DNA from: Bacillota bacterium
GTDB taxonomy: Bacteria; Bacillota; Clostridia; Christensenellales; CAG-138
Assembly (NCBI GenBank): GCA_023455425.1
Contig: JAEYCM010000044.1
Span: 1-21,843 of the forward strand
Direction of reading: 5' to 3'
DNA length: 21,843 bases
Shown here piece after piece: positions 15,250 to 21,834 of the stretch (its first letter is position 1; each line of letters starts with the position of its first letter). Made by a program: the position numbers and the translations under genes. The notes beneath the pieces were generated by a model. It was not told where the DNA came from. It was given only the letters and a program-made list of their open reading frames with translations, and did not search any database.

Positions 15250-16383
15250 TTGTTCGACTATATCGTACAGCCGGGCGATACGATCTACTCCATCACACGC
15301 CTGTTCGACCTCACCACGGCGCAGTTGCTTTCGGTCAATCCGGATCTCCGGGAAGGCAGGCTCACCATCGGACAGATGCTGCGCATTCCGGAACTTCGGG
15401 ATGTGCGCCCCACGATAGAGGTAAACGGCTATGTTTACCCCACGATGAGCGTCGAGGCTGTCTATACAGCGCTGCCCTATCTTACCTATCTGAGCATTCT
15501 GGGCTACAATGTCCAGGCCGACGGCACGCTCTCCTCCATAGATGACGCATGGCTGGTTGAGGCTGCGCGTCAAAGGGGCGTCGCACCCCTGATGGTGGTC
15601 TCCAATATCGACCCGGCCGGTGGCTTTTCCGCCGAATTGGCGCACACCGTGTTATCGGACGCGGCGTTGCATCAGGCAATGATCAATACGATCATTGCCC
15701 ATCTCAAAGCAGGAAACTATTACGGCGTGAATTTAAACTTTACAGAGCTGGTTCCTGGAGATTATTTCGCTTATGCGGAGTTTCTGCAATCCCTTACCCA
15801 GCAGTTGCACCCCTTGGGTTATATCCTGGTCGTCTCCCCCAGAATCAGCATTTTGATCGAGCAGCAGGCGGCTTTGGCCGCCGTAAATGAACGGGTCCCC
15901 TTCAACAGCATGCTGGACCGCCTGATTTTGCGCAGCACCGAATGGGTATGTGCCTACCAGTACCGTGAAATATCGTTCATTGACGAGCTGCAGCAGGCGA
16001 TCGACTTTGCGACGCAGCTCATTTCCAGCCCGAAGATACTCATTACAATACCCAATTGCTGCTATGACTTTAGGCTGACAGGTCAGCAGAGCGAATTGGA
16101 CCGCCTGCTGTCCTCGGCGCAGGCGGACGCGCTGGTTTACCAGACAGGCGGAGTATTCCGTATTGACCCGCGCTCCCGTACTTCCCACTTTACCTATGTT
16201 GACAGCAGGGGCATATACCACGAGGTGTTATGTGAAATCGATACCAACTTCCGAGCGCCGATTGCCCTTGTGAATACCTACAACCTGGGCGGCGTAAGCT
16301 TCCGCTATATTAACGATTTTTCCGTCGCCAGCTACCAGACGGTCAGCGCCATGTTCGAGATCCGAAAGTTTATTACGGTTTAA
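15250..16383 (+). CDS. LysM plus GH18-like protein (YaaH/SleL-related), catalytic Glu missing, copy 2
   Basis: Tandem paralog of the preceding gene, also 377 residues and colinear throughout. LysM is about residues 2-47 (DYIVQPGDTIYSITRLFD). The GH18-like barrel has LTYLSILGY, PLMVVSN, YYGVNLNFTELVPGD and GGVSFR. At the catalytic motif both acids are changed: Asn163-Phe-Thr165 replaces D-F-E, so degeneration goes further than in copy 1. Yet the frame is intact and LQSLTQQLHPLGYI and CCYD are kept, arguing for selection on a binding or structural role. There is no signal peptide. The start is again TTG (15250), with GAAGGGATC upstream. I found no clear promoter in the 57 bases between the terminator and the start. 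Confidence 0.83.
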   Translation: MFDYIVQPGDTIYSITRLFDLTTAQLLSVNPDLREGRLTIGQMLRIPELRDVRPTIEVNGYVYPTMSVEAVYTALPYLTYLSILGYNVQADGTLSSIDDAWLVEAARQRGVAPLMVVSNIDPAGGFSAELAHTVLSDAALHQAMINTIIAHLKAGNYYGVNLNFTELVPGDYFAYAEFLQSLTQQLHPLGYILVVSPRISILIEQQAALAAVNERVPFNSMLDRLILRSTEWVCAYQYREISFIDELQQAIDFATQLISSPKILITIPNCCYDFRLTGQQSELDRLLSSAQADALVYQTGGVFRIDPRSRTSHFTYVDSRGIYHEVLCEIDTNFRAPIALVNTYNLGGVSFRYINDFSVASYQTVSAMFEIRKFITV

Positions 16384-16451
16384 CGCCGCCCGGCTTTGCA
16401 TGCCTGGGTATTGCTCCCCTCCCCCGCAAATACAATTTCGCCCGTCCGCGC

Positions 16452-16489
16452 AAAAAAACAGCCCGCTTACGCCATAGGCGTTACGGGCG
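16452..16489 (-). terminator. Intrinsic terminator of the peroxiredoxin gene
   Basis: On the minus strand GCCCG.AACGCC and GGCGTAAGCGGGC (between 16489 and 16461) form a stem with one inner mismatch, followed by TGTTTTTTT. It lies about 20 bases after the peroxiredoxin stop. Confidence 0.85.
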
Positions 16490-16506
16490 GTTCCCCTTTC
16501 GCGCGT

Positions 16507-17142
16507 TCATTTTTTATAGCACAGATACCAGGATTCACACTTCATCCCTTCCGGGTCCATCATGCGCTGAAGCATATCATGATAATTTTGAGGCGGAGGA
16601 ACGACGCCGGGGTCCCCGGGTTTCCAGCCCGCGGGGGTAACAAGGCCCGTTTCATCCGTAAACTGCAGCGCCTGCACGGTTCTTAGTATTTCCGGAATGC
16701 ATCTGCCCGTGGTCATGGGATATGTGAGTATGGCTCGAATTCGTTGCCCGGGGTCGATAATAAACGTGGACCTTACCGTCGCTTCCGTGCTTGCTTGCGG
16801 CGCCATCATGCCGTACAGGCGCGCAATTTCTCCCGTTCTGTCCGCAATCACAGGAAACGGAATGCGCACGCCCGAGATCTGATAAATGCTCTCCACCCAC
16901 GCAAGGTGGGAACTGTTGCTGTCTATGCTCAGTCCCAGAAGATAGGTATTGATCGTGCGGAACGCGTTTGCATGCTCTGCAAATGCTAGAAATTCCGTGG
17001 TGCATATGGGAGTAAAATCCCCCGGATGCGAAAAAAACACCACCCACATGCCCTTATACCGGGACATATTGACCGGCCCCATAGTACTGGTCGCCGTAAA
17101 ATCAGGCGCAGGCATGCCGATGCGCAAGCAGGATTCTTCCAT
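16507..17142 (-). CDS. Peroxiredoxin, Prx6 subfamily with C-terminal Cys pair
   Basis: A 211-residue thiol peroxidase that reduces H2O2 and organic peroxides in the cytoplasm. The peroxidatic Cys47 lies in the motif HPGDFTPICTTE; the long form, with a C-terminal extension of about 50 residues, is typical of the Prx6/AhpC-TSA 1-Cys group. The C-terminus ends KCESWYLCYKK, giving Cys202 and Cys208 six residues apart. As I recall, the archaeal Aeropyrum pernix enzyme has the same spacing (Cys207/Cys213) and uses these as resolving cysteines, so this is probably a 2-Cys mechanism within the Prx6 subfamily. GGAGGG lies 7 bases before ATG 17142. It is divergent from the lipoprotein gene and appears monocistronic. 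Confidence 0.93.
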   Translation of the reverse strand: MEESCLRIGMPAPDFTATSTMGPVNMSRYKGMWVVFFSHPGDFTPICTTEFLAFAEHANAFRTINTYLLGLSIDSNSSHLAWVESIYQISGVRIPFPVIADRTGEIARLYGMMAPQASTEATVRSTFIIDPGQRIRAILTYPMTTGRCIPEILRTVQALQFTDETGLVTPAGWKPGDPGVVPPPQNYHDMLQRMMDPEGMKCESWYLCYKK

Positions 17143-17255
17143 CCTCCATCCCTCCTTCGCCTCATTGTATGCACCATGCCCCTCGGATTAGGCCGAGAAA
17201 ATACCGCAACCAGTCTGTATAAAGCGATGCGGTTTGTTAATTTATTTTGATCGCC

Positions 17256-17284
17256 TTGCGAATTCAATATGTCTCCCGCATAAT
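17256..17284 (+). promoter_or_regulatory. Candidate sigma-A promoter of the lipoprotein gene
   Basis: TTGCGA (17256-17261) and CATAAT (17279-17284) are 17 bases apart. It lies 29 bases before the TTG start. I found no clear promoter for the divergent peroxiredoxin in the same gap. Confidence 0.45.
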
Positions 17285-17313
17285 AACCCTATCCTATTGA
17301 TCAGGAGCGCCGC

Positions 17314-18951
17314 TTGAAACTGCAGTTGAAACCCGCCCTAACAGCATTCCTATTGGCCGCCGCTTTGCTGTTTTCTGCATGCACCCCTTTGCAGAACCCG
17401 CCGGCGACGCCTCAGGTTACGCTTACCCCTGCTCCCCTCACTCCCACGCCCGACGCGCCGGAAATTGAGGGGGTCGTGGTGCAGGCCGACCCTTCTTATG
17501 AACATTTTTTTGCGTCCGATCCTTTTTCACAGCTTTCAACAAACATGAAGCAAGTATGGGACCCTGACCATGAACTATACAACGCATTGTTTTATGCTGC
17601 GCAGCAGCATGCCGATTCGTTTGATACTTCCGGCTATCATCTCACCGATCGGCAGATCATGTCCACCTGCGAAAGCCTGTATGAACAGGCCGGGCTGCAA
17701 TTGTATTATTTATACCGCGTGAAATATGACAGTAACAGACAACTGGTCATATTTCAATACACCGAAGATACGCCGGAGCAAATTCAGGCCACACAGGATG
17801 CGTTATATAAGCAGATGAACCACCTGCTTTATAACGTCGCGCCGGAAGGTTATACCCCGATCCAGCGATTTTTCAGCGTGTATGATTCGATTGCGCGGTA
17901 TGCCGACTATACCGACGACATGAGCGACCCGATGAAGTCGACCGTCAACGGCATTCTCGTGCGACATACGGGAATTTGCGGAAGTTTCTCGATGCTATTC
18001 AGCTACGCGCTCAATTTCCTGGGGATTCCCGCCGAATATGTCTCCAACGAAGCGCACGCATGGAATATCGTCACGCTAGACGGCTCCCGCTTTCAGACAG
18101 ATTTGACGTGGGGCGCGGGGTGGGCAGGCGGCCCGGAGAGTACAATCCAATATGCATTGATGGACGACGCGCGGCGCATAGAGACCCTTGCGCAAAACGG
18201 AGTTGCGCAGTACGCGATCATCAGCGGATATCCGCGGGAGAACCCTGCCGCGCCCCTGCCCTGCACAGACGCGCGCTACAGCCCGCTTACGCAGGCCTAC
18301 GGAACCTATGCCCTCGATATCGAAAACGGCTGGCTCTATTATACGGACGACGCGGGCATTCAGCGGATGCGGCTCAATGGAACACAAATAGAAAGCGTAT
18401 CTCCCCAGAAGTCCAACAGCATTGCCTGTTTTGACGGCGTTCTTTATTTTGCCGATGGGGCCTCGGCGAAGCTGTACCGCAAGCTGCCAGATAAAGCTCC
18501 GGAACTGCTGGATGGTTCTGCGCCCGCTTACCAGCTTGGTCTCTCCGATGGGATACTGCACTATGGAGACGGCATGCGCATGCAAAAGACCATAGATTTA
18601 AGCCCCTTCCAGTCCGGCAGTGTTCCGGAGGGGAATATGCGGCACGAGCCGCCTGCCGCCATCGCAGACACCCATACCTACAAAATAGAGGTCACTTTTT
18701 CAAAACCCATGGATACCGCCTTGCTGACCAGGGATAAGATTGGCTTGCTGACCGATGACGGCCAATCCCTGCCGCTATATCTGCAATGGAGCGGCGACGG
18801 TAAAACGCTGACGATCCGGTCCAAATCCAGCTTGGCGCTGGAGAATGACGTTACGCTGTACATTGCGCCGGGATTGCGCTCGATTAACGCGCAATTCACG
18901 CTATCCGGCGCGATGAAGCGCATCGAAAGGGAGCATGCAGGTTCGCAGTAA
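17314..18951 (+). CDS. Lipoprotein with transglutaminase-like domain and C-terminal Ig-like domain
   Basis: A 545-residue secreted lipoprotein. A signal peptide ends in the lipobox LFSAC (Cys23), followed by a Pro/Thr-rich linker (about 24-50). A transglutaminase/papain-like domain spans about 90-300, with the full triad: Cys222 in HTGICGSFSML, His248 in NEAHAWNIV and Asp263 in TDLTWG. Next come repeats of the YALDIENGWLYYTDD type (about 315-430), resembling propeller-like DUF5050 units, and a C-terminal Ig-like domain (about 450-540; VTFSKPMD, LTIRSKSSL). Such proteins act outside the membrane, often on wall or protein substrates, but the reaction here (protease, cross-linker or inactive scaffold) is unknown. 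The start is TTG 17314 with CAGGAG upstream; no other start keeps the signal peptide intact. Confidence 0.87.
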   Translation: MKLQLKPALTAFLLAAALLFSACTPLQNPPATPQVTLTPAPLTPTPDAPEIEGVVVQADPSYEHFFASDPFSQLSTNMKQVWDPDHELYNALFYAAQQHADSFDTSGYHLTDRQIMSTCESLYEQAGLQLYYLYRVKYDSNRQLVIFQYTEDTPEQIQATQDALYKQMNHLLYNVAPEGYTPIQRFFSVYDSIARYADYTDDMSDPMKSTVNGILVRHTGICGSFSMLFSYALNFLGIPAEYVSNEAHAWNIVTLDGSRFQTDLTWGAGWAGGPESTIQYALMDDARRIETLAQNGVAQYAIISGYPRENPAAPLPCTDARYSPLTQAYGTYALDIENGWLYYTDDAGIQRMRLNGTQIESVSPQKSNSIACFDGVLYFADGASAKLYRKLPDKAPELLDGSAPAYQLGLSDGILHYGDGMRMQKTIDLSPFQSGSVPEGNMRHEPPAAIADTHTYKIEVTFSKPMDTALLTRDKIGLLTDDGQSLPLYLQWSGDGKTLTIRSKSSLALENDVTLYIAPGLRSINAQFTLSGAMKRIEREHAGSQ

Positions 18952-18990
18952 TCGTTTCCAAATCTGGCATGATTGCGCAGCATAGTTCGC

Positions 18991-19036
18991 TTGACAACCG
19001 TATTTATATTTTATACAATACAATCGTATCAAATAT
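18991..19036 (+). promoter_or_regulatory. Peroxidase/regulator promoter with OhrR-type operator
   Basis: TTGACA (18991-18996) and TACAAT (19014-19019) are exactly 17 bases apart, a near-consensus sigma-A promoter. The 15-mer TACAATACAATCGTA (19014-19028) starts on the -10 box and agrees at 12 of 15 positions with the Bacillus OhrR operator half TACAATTAAATTGTA as I recall it. It is embedded in a larger inverted repeat: ATATTTTATAC (19006-19016) versus GTATCAAATAT (19026-19036), 10 of 11 paired. Binding would block the polymerase. Confidence 0.72.
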
Positions 19037-19052
19037 AAAGGAGAAGTTGCAA

Positions 19053-19595
19053 ATGTCTGTTTATCCGTTTTCCTACCGTTCCATAGAAGGAAAAGAGGTT
19101 TCCCTTTCCGATTACGCGGGCAAGGTGCTGCTCCTTGTCAATACCGCAAGCAAATGCGGCTTTACCCCGCAGTATGAGGGCCTGGAAAAGCTGTACCAGG
19201 GTTACAAGGACAAGGGTCTTGTCATCATCGGCTTCCCGTGCAACCAGTTCGGCGAGCAGGAGCCGGGCACGAACGACGACGTGCAGGAGTTCTGCAAAGC
19301 GCGATACGGCGTCAGTTTCCCGCTTTCCGAAAAGGTGGAAGTGAGAGGAGAACACGCCACCCCGCTTTACCAGCATCTCACTGCCAATACGGCGTTTAAC
19401 GGCTTTGGCCGCGGCGCAAAAGCAAAGACGCTGGAAGTGTTCCTAAAGGCCCGGTATGGCAAAGGATATCGCGACAGCTCCGTCAAATGGAATTTCACAA
19501 AATTCCTGATCGATAAAGAAGGCAATATTGCGGGACGCTATGAACCCACCGTCTCCCCCGAGGAGATGGAAGAAACCATCAAGGAGCTGCTTTAA
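19053..19595 (+). CDS. Glutathione peroxidase family thiol peroxidase
   Basis: A 180-residue GPx-fold peroxidase of the bacterial cysteine type. The peroxidatic residue is Cys35 in NTASKCGFTPQY (a Cys, not selenocysteine). The catalytic Gln69 is in FPCNQFGEQEPG, and the Trp/Asn pair is Trp145-Asn146 in VKWNFTKFL. Cys81 in EFCKARYGVSFP occupies the place used as resolving cysteine by thioredoxin-dependent members, so thioredoxin rather than glutathione is the likely reductant (family knowledge plus inference). ATG 19053 is chosen because AAAGGAG lies 9 bases upstream; the earlier in-frame ATG 18969 precedes the promoter. It is the first gene of a two-gene operon with the OhrR-type regulator. 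Confidence 0.95.
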   Translation: MSVYPFSYRSIEGKEVSLSDYAGKVLLLVNTASKCGFTPQYEGLEKLYQGYKDKGLVIIGFPCNQFGEQEPGTNDDVQEFCKARYGVSFPLSEKVEVRGEHATPLYQHLTANTAFNGFGRGAKAKTLEVFLKARYGKGYRDSSVKWNFTKFLIDKEGNIAGRYEPTVSPEEMEETIKELL

Positions 19596-19600
19596 TCCGT

Positions 19601-20050
19601 ATGAACAAGGATACGCACAACAACGCCCTGCTTTTGGAGCATCAGCTTTGTTTTGCCCTGTACGCCGCCTCCAAGGAGATCATCCGGCTTTATACACCCT
19701 ATCTCTCCCCCCACGGGCTGACGTATACACAGTATCTCGCGCTGCTTGCACTCTGGGAGCAGGACGACGTACCCGTCTCCGCCCTGGGCGCGCGGCTCAC
19801 GCTTGATTCCGGCACGCTCGCCCCTCTTTTAAAAAAACTTGCGGAAAAGGGGTATGTGGAGCGCACGCGCGCAAGCCATGACGAGCGTGTGGTGAAAATC
19901 CGGCTGACACATGCGGGGCGGGATTTGAGACGGGCATTCGAGGATCTTCCGCAAAAGCTTGCCTGCCACATCGCGCTGCCCGTAGAACGGCTCGTTGCGC
20001 TCAAGGCGGAGCTCAATGAGTTGACACAACATCTGCACCCGGCCGAGTAA
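19601..20050 (+). CDS. MarR-family peroxide-sensing regulator (OhrR type)
   Basis: A 149-residue MarR winged-helix protein. The N-terminal stretch LEHQLCFALYAASKEI carries the conserved sensor Cys17 (Cys15 in Bacillus OhrR) and the following YLSPHGLTYTQYLALL includes the conserved tyrosines that contact it. The recognition region is LDSGTLAPLLKKLAEKGYVER and the wing is RASHDERVVKIRLT. Organic hydroperoxides oxidise the Cys and release the repressor from DNA (family knowledge). No second Cys equivalent to the 2-Cys type is evident apart from one in the C-terminal helix (KLACHIALP). It starts 5 bases after the peroxidase stop and its likely operator overlaps the shared promoter, so it should autoregulate. 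Confidence 0.92.
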   Translation: MNKDTHNNALLLEHQLCFALYAASKEIIRLYTPYLSPHGLTYTQYLALLALWEQDDVPVSALGARLTLDSGTLAPLLKKLAEKGYVERTRASHDERVVKIRLTHAGRDLRRAFEDLPQKLACHIALPVERLVALKAELNELTQHLHPAE

Positions 20051-20069
20051 CGGGGCAAAACCTTATATG

Positions 20070-20110
20070 GAAAAAGGGCAAAGCACGTCGCTTTGTCCTT
20101 CATTTCTTTC
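20070..20110. terminator. Bidirectional terminator between convergent genes
   Basis: AAGGGCAAAGC (20074-20084) pairs with GCTTTGTCCTT (20090-20100) at 10 of 11 positions plus a G-T pair. The plus strand continues into a T-rich tail, and the minus strand ends in CCCTTTTTCC. It serves both the regulator gene and the minus-strand membrane genes. Confidence 0.8.
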
Positions 20111-20124
20111 TTCTCCTTATCTCA

Positions 20125-20676
20125 CTAATCCTTCGGCTCCTGCGCTTTCTCGTCTCCTCCCTGTATATCCGGGACATCCAGTTCCTTTGATTTTGCCGGG
20201 GCAGCAATATGATCGTCCCCCTCCACCATGCGCGGACGGCCGAACATGGCGTAGAACAATGGGAAAAGCAGCGCCGGCGCAAGCGCGAACATTCTGGGGA
20301 AGCCGACCCTTAACAGGCCCGTATGGAGATAGGTAAACGGCCAAACCGGCAAGAGAACCCATTGCGGCAGCGTATTTCCCCGGGCCGCAACTTCCTGCGC
20401 AACTACGAACACGAGAAAATAATAAAGCACCATATATCCGGCTGAGCGCACGATTTCGTTCTGATGTAGCCTTCGCAAAAATAAAAAACCGGAAAGCAGG
20501 AACAAGACCAGCGCGAAAACCGAGCCGATGATAAAAGCAGTATCCTGTGAAACTGCCCCGGCCAGAATACGGCTTGCAGCATAGCTCAAAGCTCCCGTGC
20601 ACATGCACAAAAGCGGTACACGTATTTGTTTTTGCCATGGGACGGGCGTTTTTGTTTGTTTCACATCCATATTCAT
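20125..20676 (-). CDS. Hypothetical membrane protein (four predicted segments)
   Basis: A 183-residue protein that I do not recognise. It has a short charged N-terminus, about four hydrophobic segments (about residues 20-40, 46-67, 80-97 and 126-146) and a polar, acidic C-terminal tail (about 147-183, ending DEKAQEPKD) that is likely cytoplasmic. No catalytic motif is visible. ATG 20676 has the site GGGAGTGATCC upstream. It starts 12 bases after the stop of the small membrane protein gene on the same strand, so the two form an operon and may form one membrane complex. It converges on the OhrR-type gene. Confidence 0.75.
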   Translation of the reverse strand: MNMDVKQTKTPVPWQKQIRVPLLCMCTGALSYAASRILAGAVSQDTAFIIGSVFALVLFLLSGFLFLRRLHQNEIVRSAGYMVLYYFLVFVVAQEVAARGNTLPQWVLLPVWPFTYLHTGLLRVGFPRMFALAPALLFPLFYAMFGRPRMVEGDDHIAAPAKSKELDVPDIQGGDEKAQEPKD

Positions 20677-20688
20677 CGGATCACTCCC

Positions 20689-20955
20689 TTATGTGCTGAT
20701 CAATTGATAGAGCCACAGCCCTGTGGAAAGGATGCCCATCACACAGGCAAGCATTAAAAGCGCCATGGGCAACCGGCGCTGTTTTTTTGTTTTGCGCGCG
20801 TAATATTCCAAGCCAGCTATAAGCAGACCTGTGAGCGCGGCGGCGGAGGCCGTAAACCCCGGCAGGCGCAGATACCATTCTCCGCTTAAGAAAAAATGAT
20901 CCGCGAGCAAAAAGCCCGCGGCGGCACTGCACAAAAACGAAAGCAGCGACGCCAA
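20689..20955 (-). CDS. Small hypothetical membrane protein (three predicted segments)
   Basis: An 88-residue hydrophobic protein from the start chosen here (ASLLSFLCSAAAGFLLADHF at its N-terminus), with about three membrane segments split by a basic loop (YYARKTKKQRR). I do not recognise it. The longest frame would begin at GTG 21018 and give 109 residues, but a perfect extended -10 box (TGGTATAAT) lies inside that extension. Transcription should therefore begin downstream of it, near 20991. TTG 20955 has AGGGGG 9 bases upstream and is the best start after the promoter; TTG 20979 is another option. It is co-transcribed with the 183-residue membrane protein. Confidence 0.65.
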   Translation of the reverse strand: MASLLSFLCSAAAGFLLADHFFLSGEWYLRLPGFTASAAALTGLLIAGLEYYARKTKKQRRLPMALLMLACVMGILSTGLWLYQLIST

Positions 20956-20997
20956 AGCACCCTTCCCCCTTTCCGCCAAACGGGCCGGAATAACAGG

Positions 20998-21006
20998 ATT
21001 ATACCA
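20998..21006 (-). promoter_or_regulatory. Extended -10 promoter of the two membrane-protein genes
   Basis: Minus-strand TGGTATAAT is a consensus extended -10 with TATAAT at 21003-20998. The -35 region (TATTTT at 17 bases) is weak, which extended -10 promoters tolerate. Confidence 0.6.
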
Positions 21007-21048
21007 CGAAAAAGACACAAAAAATAGGTGGAGCGGTTACTCTATGCA

Positions 21049-21057
21049 TGCTATACT
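21049..21057 (+). promoter_or_regulatory. Extended -10 promoter for the iron-sulfur scaffold gene
   Basis: TGCTATACT forms an extended -10 (TG at 21049-21050, TATACT at 21052-21057) with no good -35. It lies 65 bases before the start codon, leaving an AT-rich leader. Confidence 0.4.
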
Positions 21058-21122
21058 ATAACGTGAAGCAATAGGGTCTATATATTGCAAGTTTTTTATC
21101 AAAATTCAAGGAGGGTATTTGA

Positions 21123-21815
21123 ATGCAATACTCCCGCGAGGTGGAGGAAATGGTTTGCGTCGCCAAAGGCGCAAAGCATGGCCCCGCGCCCATCCCCGAA
21201 GAAGGCAAATGGGTGAAGGCCACGCAAGTTACGGATATCAGCGGGCTTACGCACGGCGTGGGCTGGTGTGCCCCGCAGCAGGGCGCATGTAAACTGACGC
21301 TCAACGTCAAGAACGGCATCATCGAAGAAGCGCTGGTGGAAACCATCGGATGTTCCGGCATGACCCATTCCGCAGCTATGGCGGCAGAGGTGCTGCCCGG
21401 CAAGACGGTGCTCGAGGCGCTCAATACCGACCTTGTTTGCGACGCCATCAATACCGCGATGCGCGAGCTGTTCCTGCAGATCGCCTATGGCCGCACGCAG
21501 AGTGCGTTCTCCGAGGACGGCCTGCCCATCGGCGCTGGCTTGGAGGACCTCGGCAAGGGCTTAAGGTCCCAGATCGGCACCATGTACAGCACGGGCGCAA
21601 AGGGCGTGCGCTATCTTGAAATGGCGGAAGGCTATGTGCTTGGCATCGGCCTTGACGAAGAAGGCCAGGTCATCGGCTACCGCTTCGTTTCCCTTGGCAA
21701 GATGATGGACGCCATTAAGAAGGGCGTTGATCCCAAGGAAGCGTTTGAAAAGAACATCGGCACCTATGGCCGCTTCGCGGAAGCCGTCAAGGTGATCGAC
21801 CCGCGTCACGAATAA
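21123..21815 (+). CDS. Iron-sulfur cluster scaffold-like (NifU-N type) protein
   Basis: A 230-residue protein related to the NifU N-terminal/IscU fold, in a long clostridial variant annotated as iron-sulfur cluster assembly scaffold-like. Conserved cysteines are visible as Cys49 and Cys56 (GVGWCAPQQGACKL), Cys77 (ETIGCSGMTHSAAMAAE) and Cys106 (DLVCDAIN). The GCSGMTHSAAMAAEVLPGKT block parallels the IscU/NifU region around its second ligand Cys. The protein probably binds or assembles a cluster, but its client is unknown. ATG 21123 has AGGAGGG 9 bases upstream. The next gene starts 19 bases after its stop with its own strong ribosome site, so the two are an operon. Family knowledge suggests that a GGGtGRT-motif protein usually follows. 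Confidence 0.83.
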   Translation: MQYSREVEEMVCVAKGAKHGPAPIPEEGKWVKATQVTDISGLTHGVGWCAPQQGACKLTLNVKNGIIEEALVETIGCSGMTHSAAMAAEVLPGKTVLEALNTDLVCDAINTAMRELFLQIAYGRTQSAFSEDGLPIGAGLEDLGKGLRSQIGTMYSTGAKGVRYLEMAEGYVLGIGLDEEGQVIGYRFVSLGKMMDAIKKGVDPKEAFEKNIGTYGRFAEAVKVIDPRHE

Positions 21816-21834
21816 GAAGGGAGGGAGTTTCCAT

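Noticed and set aside
18969..19052. Upstream in-frame ATG of the glutathione peroxidase
   Set aside because: This would place the promoter and operator inside the coding sequence; ATG 19053 has a good ribosome site and the normal family N-terminus.
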